Numbered from the stretch's first letter, positions 49,404 to 60,332 are shown. The stretch: 64,000 bases of DNA from Enhygromyxa salina (GCF_000737335.2 NZ_JMCC02000013.1:1-64000); one strand, 5' to 3'. The notes: generated by a model not told the origin, from the letters alone. Made by a program: numbers and translations.

Positions 49404-51017
49404 ATGGCAGCCCCGCCCGACCCGTACTTTTCGCATTGGGCCGATCACGCGGCCACGCGGACGATCGCGGCCCATCCAGACGCGCAGGTCTACACAGTCG
49501 CCGCCGGGATCACCCCCTCGGGCGTGGTCCACGTCGGCAATTTCCGCGAGATCATCACGGTCGACCTCGTCGCCCGTGCGCTGCGCGAGCAGGGCAAGCA
49601 GGTCCGCTTCATCTACTCCTGGGACGACTTCGACGTGTTCCGCAAGGTCCCGGTCGGCATGCCGCAGCAGGACATGCTGAAGGACAACCTGCGTCGCAGC
49701 ATCGCCGACGTGCCCGATCCCTACGGTGAGCACGACAGCTACGCTTCGCACAACATCGCGGCGCTCGAGCGCAGCATCGAGCCGCTCGGCATCGAGTGTG
49801 AGTTCATCCGCCAGTCCAAGCGCTACCGCGCTGGCGCCTACGCGGCGGGCATTCGCAAGGCCCTCGAGCACCGCGACGACATCCGGCGGATCCTGGATCA
49901 GTACCGCCGCGAGCCGCTCCCCGCGAGCTGGCTGCCGCTCGCCGGGTTCGACTCCGAGACCGGCCGCGACGATCTGTCGTTTAGCTGGGACGGCGACTGG
50001 ACCGTGACCTACACGGTCGCCAGCACCGGCCGCCAGCACGCCGTGGATCTGCGCGAGGGCGGCGACATCAAGCTCCCATGGCGAATTGACTGGCCGATGC
50101 GCTGGTCGGTCGAGGGCGTGATGTTCGAGCCGGGCGGCAAAGATCACAGCTCCGACGGCGGCAGCTACGACACCGCCAAGCAGATCGTCGAGCAGGTCTA
50201 CGCCGGCTGGGCCCCGCAGTACGTTGCCTATGACTTCGTCTCGATCAAGGGCATGGGCGGCAAGATCTCGAGCTCGTCCGGCAACGTCGTGACGGTCAGC
50301 GATTGCCTTGGCGTCTACGAGCCCAAGCTGCTGCGCTGGCTGTTCGCTTCGTACCGGCCCAACACCGAGTTTGCGATCAGCTTCGACCTCGACGTGCTGC
50401 GGATCTACGAAGAGTACGACCGCGCGGTCCAGCTCGCTCACGAGCCCGAGGACGGCAGCCGCAAGGACAAGAAGCGCCAGGTCGCGCGGCGGACCCTCGA
50501 CCTCGCCGATCCCGCTGGCGAGCGCGTGGTGCCTGGCACCAAGCCGCCGTTTCAGCCCGCGTTCCGGCCGCTGTCCATGCTGCTGCAGATCTACGACGGC
50601 GACATCGCCCGCGCCCGCGCCCACTACGAGTCCACCGGGGAGCTGGTCAGCGAGCGCGAGGGCGCAATGTTCGAGCAGCGGGCCCGGTGCGTGTGGAACT
50701 GGATCGATGAGTTCGCCCCGCCGGATTTCCGCTACCGGATCCGCGCCGAGCCAGCCACGCTCGAGCTCGAGGGCGAGCCACGCATCGCCCTCGAGCGCCT
50801 GGTCGCCGCGCTCGAGCAAGACCCAAAGGCCAGCGACGCCGAGCTGGTCCCGCACATGAAGCAGATGTTCGAAGGGCTCGAGCTCGGGCCCAAAGAGTTC
50901 TTCCCGGTCGTCTATCAGCTGCTGATCGACCGCCCCAAGGGGCCGAAGCTCACGACCTTGATCTCGGTCATGGGCATCGAGCGCGCGCTGCCGCTGCTGC
51001 AAGCCTCGCTTGCCTAG
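49404..51017 (+). CDS. lysS: Lysyl-tRNA synthetase, class I
   Basis: The 537-aa class I LysRS attaches lysine to tRNA-Lys. The HIGH-type motif is PSGVVHVGNFREI; RFIYSWDDFDVFRKVPVGMP follows; the KMSKS-type loop is GMGGKISSSSGNVVT. The C-terminal alpha-helical anticodon-binding region ends LISVMGIERALPLLQASLA. The ATG at 49404 starts just before FSHWADHAA, as expected for the family; upstream sequence belongs to the divergent gene. Most bacteria use class II LysRS, so this isozyme choice is notable. Confidence 0.95.
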   Translation: MAAPPDPYFSHWADHAATRTIAAHPDAQVYTVAAGITPSGVVHVGNFREIITVDLVARALREQGKQVRFIYSWDDFDVFRKVPVGMPQQDMLKDNLRRSIADVPDPYGEHDSYASHNIAALERSIEPLGIECEFIRQSKRYRAGAYAAGIRKALEHRDDIRRILDQYRREPLPASWLPLAGFDSETGRDDLSFSWDGDWTVTYTVASTGRQHAVDLREGGDIKLPWRIDWPMRWSVEGVMFEPGGKDHSSDGGSYDTAKQIVEQVYAGWAPQYVAYDFVSIKGMGGKISSSSGNVVTVSDCLGVYEPKLLRWLFASYRPNTEFAISFDLDVLRIYEEYDRAVQLAHEPEDGSRKDKKRQVARRTLDLADPAGERVVPGTKPPFQPAFRPLSMLLQIYDGDIARARAHYESTGELVSEREGAMFEQRARCVWNWIDEFAPPDFRYRIRAEPATLELEGEPRIALERLVAALEQDPKASDAELVPHMKQMFEGLELGPKEFFPVVYQLLIDRPKGPKLTTLISVMGIERALPLLQASLA

Positions 51018-51027
51018 CTGAAACAAC

Positions 51028-52158
51028 TCAGAGCTCGGCCGCCGCAACCACGCGGGCGACGATCTCGCCCAGCCAAGCCTGGCCCACCGCAACCTGCTCG
51101 TCGTCCAGCCCCTGGACCCACTCGATGTGATCGGCCCCGTCGGGCACGAGCGACCACGGGCACGCCGGCAGCTCGACGCCGTCGAAGTTGGGCACCCGCC
51201 CGTCCCGCTCGACCAAGAATCGCTCGAGCTGCTTGCGGCGCTCGGCGATCGCCAAGTCGATGATCTGGGCCCCCGCGGCGACGGGGATCCTGGCTGGATC
51301 ATCGCTGCTGACGCGCGCGAGCCGAACGCTGCGATACCACTCGCGCAGCGCGAACAGCTGCGCGATGTAGGCGATGTTCTGACGCTGCCGCGGCTGCAGA
51401 CGGTCTGTCCACCCCGGCCGCAGCTGGCGCTCCACGTTGCGAGTCTGGCGGAGCACGAACGACCCATCCCCCACGTCGCGGCGGACGATCTGCCCGGCAC
51501 CGACCACCGATCCATAGCCAACCTGCGTCGGCCCCACGAGCCCTGCGAGCCCGCCTAGGAAGATCCGATGCTCGCGCAGGAACACGCCGCGAACCACGTC
51601 GCCGACCAGCGAAGGCGTGGCCTTGTCGCCGCGCTCGCCCCACGGCGTGAAATTGAAGTGGATGAAGCCCGAGCCGACCTCGGAGTGATCGCTGCGCGAG
51701 GTCCCGCCGGCCATCAGGCAGTCACAAAAATTGATCACGCTGCCAAGCGTGACGAACGACAGCAACAGCGTGTGCTTGAGCCCCACGCAGTGCGCCGTCG
51801 AAGCCTCCTCCTCGAGCAAGGTCCCGGGCCGCACGTGGGCGTTCGCGCCCAGCTTGGCGCCGCGCAACAACACGGCGCCCTCGACGTACCCGCTCGCAAC
51901 CGCGGCGCCCTTCGCGAGCGCGCTGTCAACGATCACCGCTGGCCCCTCGCGGCCAAGCTCGACGTCCGCGCCGACAAAACAGCGCGCCCCTTGCAGCCGC
52001 GTGCCGGGATGCAAGATCGCCCCGGGCCGCACGCGATCGAGGTCGACCTCGGGACCCACGAAGGTCTGGCGGGGATCGACGATCGTCACTCCCTGGGCGC
52101 GCAGGGACGCGAGTCGGGCCTCGAGTACGGCGACAGTGTCGGACAATGCCTCGCTCAC
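51028..52158 (-). CDS. UDP-GlcNAc pyrophosphorylase-like left-handed beta-helix protein
   Basis: A 376-aa protein from the GTG at 52158 (VSEALSDTVAVLEARLASLR); longer frames overlap the divergent gene. Residues ~20-170 carry hexapeptide-type strands (GVTIVDPRQTFVGPEVDLDR, GAILHPGTRLQGARCFVGAD, GVLLRGAKLGANAHVRPG-like). GSVINFCDCLMAGGTSRSDH, SGFIHFNFTPWGERGDKATP and RGVFLREHRIFLGGLAGLVG, GPTQVGYGSVVGAGQIVRRD follow. The C-terminal ~150 residues are helical. The pattern fits the UDP-N-acetylglucosamine pyrophosphorylase-related family. I see no N-terminal nucleotidyltransferase motif, so activity is uncertain. Confidence 0.75.
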   Translation of the reverse strand: MSEALSDTVAVLEARLASLRAQGVTIVDPRQTFVGPEVDLDRVRPGAILHPGTRLQGARCFVGADVELGREGPAVIVDSALAKGAAVASGYVEGAVLLRGAKLGANAHVRPGTLLEEEASTAHCVGLKHTLLLSFVTLGSVINFCDCLMAGGTSRSDHSEVGSGFIHFNFTPWGERGDKATPSLVGDVVRGVFLREHRIFLGGLAGLVGPTQVGYGSVVGAGQIVRRDVGDGSFVLRQTRNVERQLRPGWTDRLQPRQRQNIAYIAQLFALREWYRSVRLARVSSDDPARIPVAAGAQIIDLAIAERRKQLERFLVERDGRVPNFDGVELPACPWSLVPDGADHIEWVQGLDDEQVAVGQAWLGEIVARVVAAAEL

Positions 52159-52222
52159 AGCTCGCGCTATATCACGCCGGCTTGGAGCTGCCTCGCTGCC
52201 GCCGTACTCTATCGCGCCGAGC

Positions 52223-52912
52223 ATGAGCCAGCTGACCGACACCGAGATCGAAGAGGCCGCAGCCGAAGCCGGGATCTCCCCCGCCGAGCTGCGGGCTGCT
52301 TTGGCGGAGCAGGCGGGCGGTGGGGCGATCGCCAGGCGAGGGGGCACCGGCTTGCAGGCGAGCGGCATGGTCCCCCCGTCGCCCCGCGGCGTCAGCGTCG
52401 CCAACGCCGAGACCACCCTGCCGTACCCACCCGAGCAGGCGGTCCGCAACCTCAAGCATCAGATCGAGCGAGCGATCGGCAGCACCGGCCACATGATGGG
52501 CTCGACCGAGGCCGACATCTACGACGAGGCCGCGGGCATCATCTACCGGATCCAAGCAGAGAGCGACGGCGCCAAAGGTTCGCTGGTCCGTGTCGACATC
52601 GACCCGACCCCACTGCGAAGCCGGCGACTGCTGACGAGCATGGGCCTTGGCGCGACCGTGGGTCTGTTTGCGGTCTCGGGGCTCATCATCCCCGGGCTGA
52701 TCGGCTGGGCCCTGATCGCCGGCGCCGTCGGCCTGACCGCGCTGGGGGGTACTGCCATGCTCGCGCTGCGCCAGCGGGCCATTCAAGACGCGCGCGCGAT
52801 CACAGCCAACGCCCTGGTCGAGGCCGAGCACGGCACCCCGGTCGCGATTGGTGACTATGTCGGCCAAGGCGACGATCGCCCCAAGGCGCTCCCGCCCGCC
52901 CGCGAGATGTAG
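52223..52912 (+). CDS. Two-helix membrane protein with N-terminal helical motif
   Basis: A 229-aa protein from the ATG at 52223. The N-terminus (LTDTEIEEAAAEAGISPAEL, RAALAEQ) looks like a short helix-turn-helix of the kind found as a linker in myxobacterial proteins. The middle is soluble (NLKHQIERAIGSTGHMMGST, GIIYRIQAESDGAKGSLVRV), resembling a polyketide-cyclase/START-like strand pattern. Two membrane helices (MGLGATVGLFAVSGLIIPGL; WALIAGAVGLTALGGTAML) precede a basic tail. It diverges from the beta-helix gene with a 64-bp gap. Function unknown. Confidence 0.65.
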   Translation: MSQLTDTEIEEAAAEAGISPAELRAALAEQAGGGAIARRGGTGLQASGMVPPSPRGVSVANAETTLPYPPEQAVRNLKHQIERAIGSTGHMMGSTEADIYDEAAGIIYRIQAESDGAKGSLVRVDIDPTPLRSRRLLTSMGLGATVGLFAVSGLIIPGLIGWALIAGAVGLTALGGTAMLALRQRAIQDARAITANALVEAEHGTPVAIGDYVGQGDDRPKALPPAREM

Positions 52913-53361
52913 CCCACGTAATCGGGGTCACGCAGCTTCACTCTAGCGCCCAAACACGAGCGTCAACTCACATGCCATGCGCACTCACTCGAGCCTGCGC
53001 GCAGCATTGTTGCCAGCTAGGCCCCGAGTACATTGTTTACGAAGCATCGAGCGATATCGCAGAGGCCGCTCCGTCTTGTTCAGGTTAGCGCTCTCACACC
53101 CACTACACCCCACAAACACAAACGTCGCGGCTCGGGTGTGTTCCATGTCTGCTAGCTCGCCAGCTCAACGACTCCCGCTGATCAACGCCCCGGCTACTTC
53201 GCATCAATTGCAGCGACCGACCGCGAGCTCGAATCCTCGCATGATAGTGTGTATTGCATGTCTCGATTGCCACGCTCGCAACGGGAACGTCTTCTTCGCT
53301 GTATTTTGCGCGCTGACGGCTACGACCTTTTTGATTGACCTACGATCTATCGTCGTTGCAA
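52913..53361. other. 449-bp gap upstream of the metalloprotease
   Basis: No gene is supported. The GC content is lower than in neighbouring genes and codon-position bias is lost. I see no strong hairpin or repeat; the region likely contains the promoter of the metalloprotease, but no -35/-10 pair can be assigned. Confidence 0.4.
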
Positions 53362-53370
53362 ATGATGGTC

Positions 53371-54843
<1,473 letters not shown>

Positions 54844-55195
54844 GCCACCCGCCGACCGGTGGCCCCCACCGGTCGGGCGCTCATGGTGAACCCCGAGTCC
54901 CGGCACGCTACAATGGCGGCCGGGATTTTCGATCGTGCGCCCCACCCTGGTGGGCCCAAGCGCGACGCGGCCCGCCGCGCCCGGAGACCGAGCGCGTCGA
55001 GCCCATCCCTCGAGTGAGTGTGCAGTGCCCCTGGACTCACGGGTCACATCCCCAAGCGAACAGACAGCCCCCTGAGGGCGAGCGAGGCCGACGGTGAGGG
55101 ACAAACCACAGTCGCTTGGGCGATGTGTTTCGATCACGCGCGATCCAATTTCTCACGCGCTTGCTTCGGGCGCGCAATTTGACCACATTCAAGTC
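54844..55195. other. Gap between the metalloprotease and a lipoprotein gene
   Basis: A 352-bp gap. It starts with an inverted repeat CCGACCGGTGGCCCCCACCGG (arms around 54850-54870) just after the protease stop, a possible terminator without a T-run. The remainder shows nothing I can identify; a promoter for the downstream lipoprotein is expected. Confidence 0.4.
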
Positions 55196-55801
55196 ATGAC
55201 TTGCCACGCCCGTCTCAGCAGTGGCGCCTGCGCGTTGTTGGTCGCGCTTGCTGCGACCCTCAGCGCCTGCGATCCCTCGCGCCAGATCTTCGATGGTGGC
55301 AACGAAGACAGCGCAGACACCAGCAACGACACTGGCAACACCCCGTCCGGCAGCTGGATTGCGATGGGCCAGGGCGAAGAGGGCTGGAACCCGGTCGAGA
55401 ACGGCGACGAGCTGCTCATGGTGCTTGGCGGCCAGGGCCTGTTGATGTTCCCCATGCCGTTGCGCGGGGCCGGCTTCACGCTGGCCCCGGATCCCAGCGA
55501 CTACACGGATCCCCGCACGCCAAAGTTCGACATGTACCTCGACATCGACGGCTTCGATCTCGACTTTGGCGGGCACTTCAAGCGGCTGTCGAACTACCCG
55601 GTGCCGTTCACGGTGCTCGCGGATGGCACCTACGAGTTCGTCTACATCACGCTGTTCGTGCCCGATGAGCTGTTCAACCCCTGCGACATCCACGGCCTGC
55701 CCGGTGAACTGCACGCCGAGCTCGATGTCTCCGACGGCTACACGCTCACGTGGGATCGCACGGTCACGATGGCGGTGCCGCCCGAGCTGTGCGACCCGTG
55801 A
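55196..55801 (+). CDS. Lipoprotein of unknown function
   Basis: A 201-aa lipoprotein (signal ALLVALAATLSACDPSRQIF, lipobox LSAC) with an Asp/Asn/Thr-rich linker (NEDSADTSNDTGNTPSG). A beta-rich C-terminal domain follows (WIAMGQGEEGWNPVENGDEL; GGQGLLMFPMPLRGAGF; FDMYLDIDGFDLDFGGHFKR; YTLTWDRTVTMAVPPELCD). It resembles other myxobacterial surface lipoproteins of the same style but no named family. It ends 5 bp before the convergent stop of the outer-membrane-like gene. Confidence 0.7.
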   Translation: MTCHARLSSGACALLVALAATLSACDPSRQIFDGGNEDSADTSNDTGNTPSGSWIAMGQGEEGWNPVENGDELLMVLGGQGLLMFPMPLRGAGFTLAPDPSDYTDPRTPKFDMYLDIDGFDLDFGGHFKRLSNYPVPFTVLADGTYEFVYITLFVPDELFNPCDIHGLPGELHAELDVSDGYTLTWDRTVTMAVPPELCDP

Positions 55802-55805
55802 GCGC

Positions 55806-57035
55806 TCAGGGATCCTTCGGGCTCGCGGGCTTCTTCTTGCGCCCGCCGATCAGCTTGGGCGCGGCCAGGTCCACGCGCAGCGACCACCCGGCGCTGTAGT
55901 GCAGGCCCTTCTCGGCCGTCACCTCTTCAACGTTGGCCGACCACAAGTAGTGATAGCCAAGCAGCGCGTAGGGCCCCGTGTACAGCGGCCCGACCAGCTT
56001 GATGTGGAGGTCGAGCATCGCCCGGCCCTCGACACCCAGGGTCCCGATGTTGACGGCCTCTGGGTTTTCCTTGTCGTAGTAGAGGTCCTGCAGCACCGAG
56101 CCCAAGAACACATGGTTGAGCCCGCCGGCCACGCCAACATCGAGGCGCAGCCGCTTGCCAAACCCAAACTCGTGGTCGTAGCCCAGCAGCAAGCTCCACA
56201 TCCCGCCTGGGTTGAAGAACTTGTGAAAGTCCAGCCACACGTTGATGCCCACGACCTCCGCATCGAGGATGAAGCCGTAGTCGAACCCGCCAAACCGGGT
56301 CTTGCCAAGATCCCCCGCCCCAGACGTGGTGACCATCATGTTGTCGATCGAGTCTTGGATCGACTTGTCCCGATCGAACAGACCGTTCTTGGCGCTGGTC
56401 CCGTGCGTGTAGCCAACCCGGGCCGCGAGCCCGAGACGAAACAGGCGAAAGCCCCCGAGCGGCCTGAACGACTCTTCCTCGGCCGGCTCCGCTTCAGGCT
56501 CGACACTGTCGGCTTCGCCCGCGGGCGCGGGTCCTTCGACGGGCGCGGGTGCTGGGGCAACGGCTGGGGTTGGGGTTGGCTGGCTTGGCGGAGCAGGCTC
56601 TTGGACCGCCGGCTCTTGCACGACCGGGTCAGGCTTGGCCTCGGTCGGAGGATCCGCTGGGACGTCGGCCCCCGGCTGTGTCGCGTCAGTCGGCTCGACC
56701 GCGATCTCGTCGGTCGCGGGCGGCGGCTCGTCGGGCGCGACCTGGATCGCCTCGTCCTCGACCGGTTGCTCCGGCGCGCTGGGGTCCTGCTCGGGGACCG
56801 TGGGGTCCTCGTCGGGGACCGTGGGGTCCTCGTCGGGAACTGTGGGGTCCTCGTCGGCGACCGGCGGCTCCGCTTCGCCCGAACCCACATCTTCGCTCGG
56901 CGGCGTCGGGTCCGTGGCCGGCGGCTCCGCGTCCTGGCTTGGCGGCAGATCGCCGATGTCCGGTGGGAGCGCCGGAGGTCCAAGCACCGACAGGCTCCAG
57001 AGCGCGACCGCAGCGACCAGCATCCCCTCAGCCAT
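55806..57035 (-). CDS. Outer-membrane-like protein with a proline-rich acidic N-terminal region
   Basis: A 409-aa protein, start 57035 (MAEGMLVAAVALWSLSVLGP, signal-like) or 57023. Residues ~20-190 are Pro/Glu/Asp-rich with three copies of TVPDEDP. The C-terminal ~220 residues alternate hydrophobic strands (FRLFRLGLAARVGYTHGTSA; YGFILDAEVVGINVWLDFHK; MWSLLLGYDHEFGFGKRLRL; DVGVAGGLNHVFLGSVL) compatible with an outer-membrane beta-barrel, though the terminal residue is not aromatic. It diverges from moaB at 57213. No family recognised. Confidence 0.65.
   Translation of the reverse strand: MAEGMLVAAVALWSLSVLGPPALPPDIGDLPPSQDAEPPATDPTPPSEDVGSGEAEPPVADEDPTVPDEDPTVPDEDPTVPEQDPSAPEQPVEDEAIQVAPDEPPPATDEIAVEPTDATQPGADVPADPPTEAKPDPVVQEPAVQEPAPPSQPTPTPAVAPAPAPVEGPAPAGEADSVEPEAEPAEEESFRPLGGFRLFRLGLAARVGYTHGTSAKNGLFDRDKSIQDSIDNMMVTTSGAGDLGKTRFGGFDYGFILDAEVVGINVWLDFHKFFNPGGMWSLLLGYDHEFGFGKRLRLDVGVAGGLNHVFLGSVLQDLYYDKENPEAVNIGTLGVEGRAMLDLHIKLVGPLYTGPYALLGYHYLWSANVEEVTAEKGLHYSAGWSLRVDLAAPKLIGGRKKKPASPKDP
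56784..56860 (-). repeat. 21-bp coding tandem repeat (TVPDEDP)
   Basis: Three and a half copies of a 21-bp unit (plus strand ggggtcctcgtcggggaccgt) encode T-V-P-D/E-E/Q-D-P units in the proline-rich region of the overlapping outer-membrane-like gene. Confidence 0.85.
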
Positions 57036-57212
57036 GCCACGCCACCGCGCGCAGCGCAAAAGCCAGCAGAAGCTGCGCCGGGCGCTTGCGCTCGATCGCC
57101 GCTCTCACGCCGCTGAGCCGCGTTTGGGTCGCCCAGGACGGCGCGATCGCCAACCTAGATGCAGACGGGCGGCCGGGGCCGGCTGGGGGTCGAAACCAGC
57201 TACTGTCGGGCT

Positions 57213-57716
57213 GTGAGCGAGCGCGAGTTCAAGCCCCTCCGCGTCGCGGTGATGACCGTGTCCGACACCCGCACGACCCACGACGATCGCAGCGGCGCCC
57301 TGCTCATCGAGCGCCTCGAAGCCGCGGGTCACTCGCTGGCCGCGCGGGCGATCGTCCGCGACGAGGTCGAGCTCATTCGCGCCCAGCTGTCCACGTGGAT
57401 CGAAGATCCCGGCGTCCAGGTCGTGCTCGCCACCGGGGGCACGGGCCTGACCGCGCGCGATGTCACCCCCGAGGCCCTCGCCCCGCTCGTGACCAAGCCG
57501 ATCCCCGGCTTCGGCGAGCTGTTTCGCTGGCTGTCCTACGCCGAGATCGGGACCTCGACGATCCAGAGCCGCGCCGACGCGGCGCTGTGCGAGCAGACCT
57601 TGGTGTTTGTGCTGCCCGGCTCGCCGGGTGCGTGTCGGACCGCCTGGGATCAGATCCTCGCGCAGCAGCTCGACACCCGCCACCGCCCCTGCAACTTCCC
57701 CGAGCTGTTGTTCTGA
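57213..57716 (+). CDS. moaB: Molybdopterin adenylyltransferase-like MoaB
   Basis: A 167-aa protein of the MoaB/Mog family (molybdenum cofactor biosynthesis), starting at the GTG at 57213 (VSEREFKPLRVAVMTVSDTR). The family motifs VLATGGTGLTARDVTPEAL and FGELFRWLSYAEIGTSTIQS, with VLPGSPGACRTAWDQIL, are present. A longer frame from 57159 overlaps the divergent gene region. MoaB-type proteins are typically hexamers or trimers. No other molybdenum cofactor gene is adjacent. Confidence 0.92.
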   Translation: MSEREFKPLRVAVMTVSDTRTTHDDRSGALLIERLEAAGHSLAARAIVRDEVELIRAQLSTWIEDPGVQVVLATGGTGLTARDVTPEALAPLVTKPIPGFGELFRWLSYAEIGTSTIQSRADAALCEQTLVFVLPGSPGACRTAWDQILAQQLDTRHRPCNFPELLF

Positions 57717-57747
57717 CGCGCAGCGTCGCGCCCGGCGACGTGGTTGC

Positions 57748-58596
57748 TCAGGGCGAGATCCGCTGGCCAGAGTTCAGATCATAGACGTGCCCAGGCAGCC
57801 CGATCCGAAACCCCAGCCGCTCCACCAACGCGCGGTGCACCTCGATGTCATCTTCGTGATGCATCAGCACCATCTTGTGCCGCACTGACTCCGGTAGCTT
57901 CTCGAGCAGCGTGAACGCCCCGTGGACCTGCCCGGGGTAGTCCGTGAAGGTCGAGTCGTGAAAGTACACGCTGGTCCGCGGCTCGATCGACACCAGGAAG
58001 TCCGCGTCGACGGTGCAGTCCCCACTCCACCAGGCGATCCGATCCCCACGCCCCACTTCGATCTCGAGTGAACACGACGGCTTGCCAGGCACGTGCTCGC
58101 TCTCGCGTGCGACGATCTGATGCCCGTTGCAGTCAAACCGCTCGCTGTGCCGCCACGGGTTGGCGCCCGGCTCCTCCCACCCGCTCGGCTCGACGATCTC
58201 GAAGTAAGAGTCGAGCGTGCCTGCGCGGGGGTTGTTGCCAACCTTGAGGTAGCGAAGGGAAGCCGCGAGCGACTCCCACACCTCGTCTCTCACCGCACGG
58301 TGCGCCAAAAATTTTGGGCGCTGACCGCCGCTCATGATCGCCGGCGTGTCACCGCACGCTTGGTAGTAGCGCTGGAACGCGAAGTCCTCGAGCCCGAAGA
58401 TGTGATCACCGTGGACGTGGGTGACGATCTGTCCGTCGATCTGATGCCAGTCGAGTCCCGCGTGCCACAGCTGATCCGGCGCTTGGCGACCGCAGTCGAT
58501 CAACCACCGCTCGCCGTTCGGGAACCGCACCATTGAGCAGGTGGTCCCGTAGCGGCGCGAGAAGGCCCCCCCGGATCCGAGGAAGCGCAGCGTCAT
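57748..58596 (-). CDS. Metallo-beta-lactamase-fold hydrolase (RNase Z-like)
   Basis: A 282-aa protein from the ATG at 58596 (MTLRFLGSGGAFSRRYGTTC); the frame to 58650 is longer but the MBL fold begins here. The zinc-binding motif HVHGDHIFGLEDF (HxHxDH) is present, along with IDCGRQAP, ARESEHVPGKPSCSLEIEVG, IAWWSGDCTVDADFL, HDSTFTDYPGQVHGAF and MVLMHHEDDIE. This order is that of RNase Z-like/MBL hydrolases. Substrate is not predictable. The gene upstream on the same strand (58763-60190) ends 166 bp before it. Confidence 0.85.
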   Translation of the reverse strand: MTLRFLGSGGAFSRRYGTTCSMVRFPNGERWLIDCGRQAPDQLWHAGLDWHQIDGQIVTHVHGDHIFGLEDFAFQRYYQACGDTPAIMSGGQRPKFLAHRAVRDEVWESLAASLRYLKVGNNPRAGTLDSYFEIVEPSGWEEPGANPWRHSERFDCNGHQIVARESEHVPGKPSCSLEIEVGRGDRIAWWSGDCTVDADFLVSIEPRTSVYFHDSTFTDYPGQVHGAFTLLEKLPESVRHKMVLMHHEDDIEVHRALVERLGFRIGLPGHVYDLNSGQRISP

Positions 58597-58762
58597 GGGT
58601 GAGCCGTCGACCACGGCCGTGGCAGTGTACAGCGTCCGGCCCCGATCCAAAGCAGAAGCGGATTTCTGCGAACCAATCCCGTCCGGCTAGCTCGATTCAT
58701 GCCAACTCTAGACGGTGGCCAATAGGCCAATCGAGCCCGACGAGCGCCCGCGCCTCGCTCGC

Positions 58763-60190
58763 TCAGCCCTCGGTCAGCTGATCACGCCGACGGCGCAATG
58801 CAGCTACAAGCGCCCAGCCGTTCAGCGTCACGACCCCAAGGACCGCCCCAAACATCACCGCCGAAGGCCAGACGTCCTTCGGGTGCTGATCCACCATGAG
58901 CAGGTACCCATCGGGGTTCGCGGATAGCGGTCGCTCGATCCGCACTGCCACGATCGAGGCCGTTGGGACCGTCAGCCGGCCATCACTGAGCGCCACGGGC
59001 TCGAGCCGCGCGCCGCTGGCATCGAGCTGCCAGCCGGTCTCGGCCGTGTTGTCACCATAAGTGAACGACAGCTCAGCACCGGATGCCGCGAGGTCTTTGA
59101 ACTCGAGCAGGTAGGTGGCCCGCCGCGGGAGCACCAAGCCCCCCACCATTGGATCGGCGCTGGCGAGGTCCTCGCCGTTGTTCAGCGCGCGGGTGAGCTC
59201 CTGGTACAGCTCGACGTTCGGCTCGACGGCGCCTGACCCAAGCTCGACCGCGTACACCCACACGGTGTCACGCTTCTCGACGAACGCCCAAGGCTTGCCG
59301 AGCACACCGATGATCTGGTCCGCCGACTCGCGCGTGGGCCAGGTCGTGCGCCCCAGCTGAACCATCGCGGCCGACTGGGCGACCACGACGCGGAGCTTGT
59401 CGTTGGCGCCCAACTCGACCTCACCACCAGCCGCGAGCGCGACCTTGTTGCTGCCCGCAGCCACCGCCGCGGCCGTGGCTGCCGGGTCGAGGTCAACGAT
59501 GTCGATCAGCTCTTCCGCGTTGAAGAAGGTCTGCAGCTTCTCCCACTGCGGGACCTCGTCGATCCGGCGCATGCGGCCCTCGAAGCGGCCGGGAAACTCG
59601 TTGTCGGCGTTCTGCGTGGCCCGAGGGATCGCCACGAACAGGCTCGCGTCGGCCTCGATCAGCCGCATGAAGCCGATCCAACCTTCACTGCTCTGCATGC
59701 GCGCGGCGTGCTGCACATCGGGATCACCTTCGAGGACCACCCACGCGTTGTCGAGGCGCTCGGTGAACTGCCCGTCTTTGTAGATGTCGCCGACGTGGCC
59801 AAGATCTCGCGGCTCGGACTGCAGGCTGCGCAGGAAGTAACGAAAATCGCTCCAGGTCGCGGCGAGCAAGAACATGCCAACGACGACGACCACGGCCGAG
59901 ACGATCGGCGAGCGGCCCCATCCAACCTTGCTCCGCATCCCCGCCTCTTCGACGGTGTAGGGGCGCTCACCCAGGTTTGGATCGAGCTCCCCGTCAAGCT
60001 GCGCCCCCACCTGATCACGCGCCTGCGCGACGACCCGATCAAACCCATCACCATCGAGCGCCTCGAGGTCGTCGTCGTCGTCGTCCTCGTCGTCCTGAGT
60101 GTGGGGTCGATTCTCGGGACCGGCCCCGTCCGCGTCGGTGGCGGTCGGGGCGATGTCGTCCTCGCGGTCCGGATCCTGTTCGTCGCTCAC
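58763..60190 (-). CDS. Membrane protein of unknown function
   Basis: A 475-aa protein from the GTG at 60190 (VSDEQDPDREDDIAPTATDA) or 490 aa from the ATG at 60235. The N-terminal ~95 residues are Asp/Glu-rich. One membrane helix (SPIVSAVVVVVGMFLLAATW) is followed by a ~330-residue extracytoplasmic domain (VVLEGDPDVQHAARMQSSEG; LRVVVAQSAAMVQLGRTTWP; WVYAVELGSGAVEPNVEL). A second helix (AVMFGAVLGVVTLNGWALVA) and a basic tail end the protein. No family recognised; both ends appear cytoplasmic. Confidence 0.65.
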   Translation of the reverse strand: MSDEQDPDREDDIAPTATDADGAGPENRPHTQDDEDDDDDDLEALDGDGFDRVVAQARDQVGAQLDGELDPNLGERPYTVEEAGMRSKVGWGRSPIVSAVVVVVGMFLLAATWSDFRYFLRSLQSEPRDLGHVGDIYKDGQFTERLDNAWVVLEGDPDVQHAARMQSSEGWIGFMRLIEADASLFVAIPRATQNADNEFPGRFEGRMRRIDEVPQWEKLQTFFNAEELIDIVDLDPAATAAAVAAGSNKVALAAGGEVELGANDKLRVVVAQSAAMVQLGRTTWPTRESADQIIGVLGKPWAFVEKRDTVWVYAVELGSGAVEPNVELYQELTRALNNGEDLASADPMVGGLVLPRRATYLLEFKDLAASGAELSFTYGDNTAETGWQLDASGARLEPVALSDGRLTVPTASIVAVRIERPLSANPDGYLLMVDQHPKDVWPSAVMFGAVLGVVTLNGWALVAALRRRRDQLTEG

Positions 60191-60332
60191 GGGCACCTCG
60201 CTATACCACGGGTCGGACTGACTGGCTGCGCGCACCGGGCCATCGACGCCAGACCCCTAAAAAGGTTCCAGGAGCGCGAGGAGCCCCAACGGCCCGAGGA
60301 GCGAGCAACCAGACGCGAGGGGTCCTTTACTC

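Noticed and set aside
49251..51521. Minus-strand open frame of ~756 codons over lysS
   Set aside because: It overlaps the certain class I LysRS gene; its codon composition is Arg/Val/Leu-biased and no domain is visible.
51731..52222. Upstream extension of the two-helix membrane protein
   Set aside because: It is antisense to the beta-helix protein gene; the ATG at 52223 begins a well-formed N-terminus with suitable spacing.
52977..53361. Small plus-strand gene before the metalloprotease
   Set aside because: The translation is Cys/Arg/Ser-rich without codon bias or family features, and the region has lower GC at the third position than real genes here.
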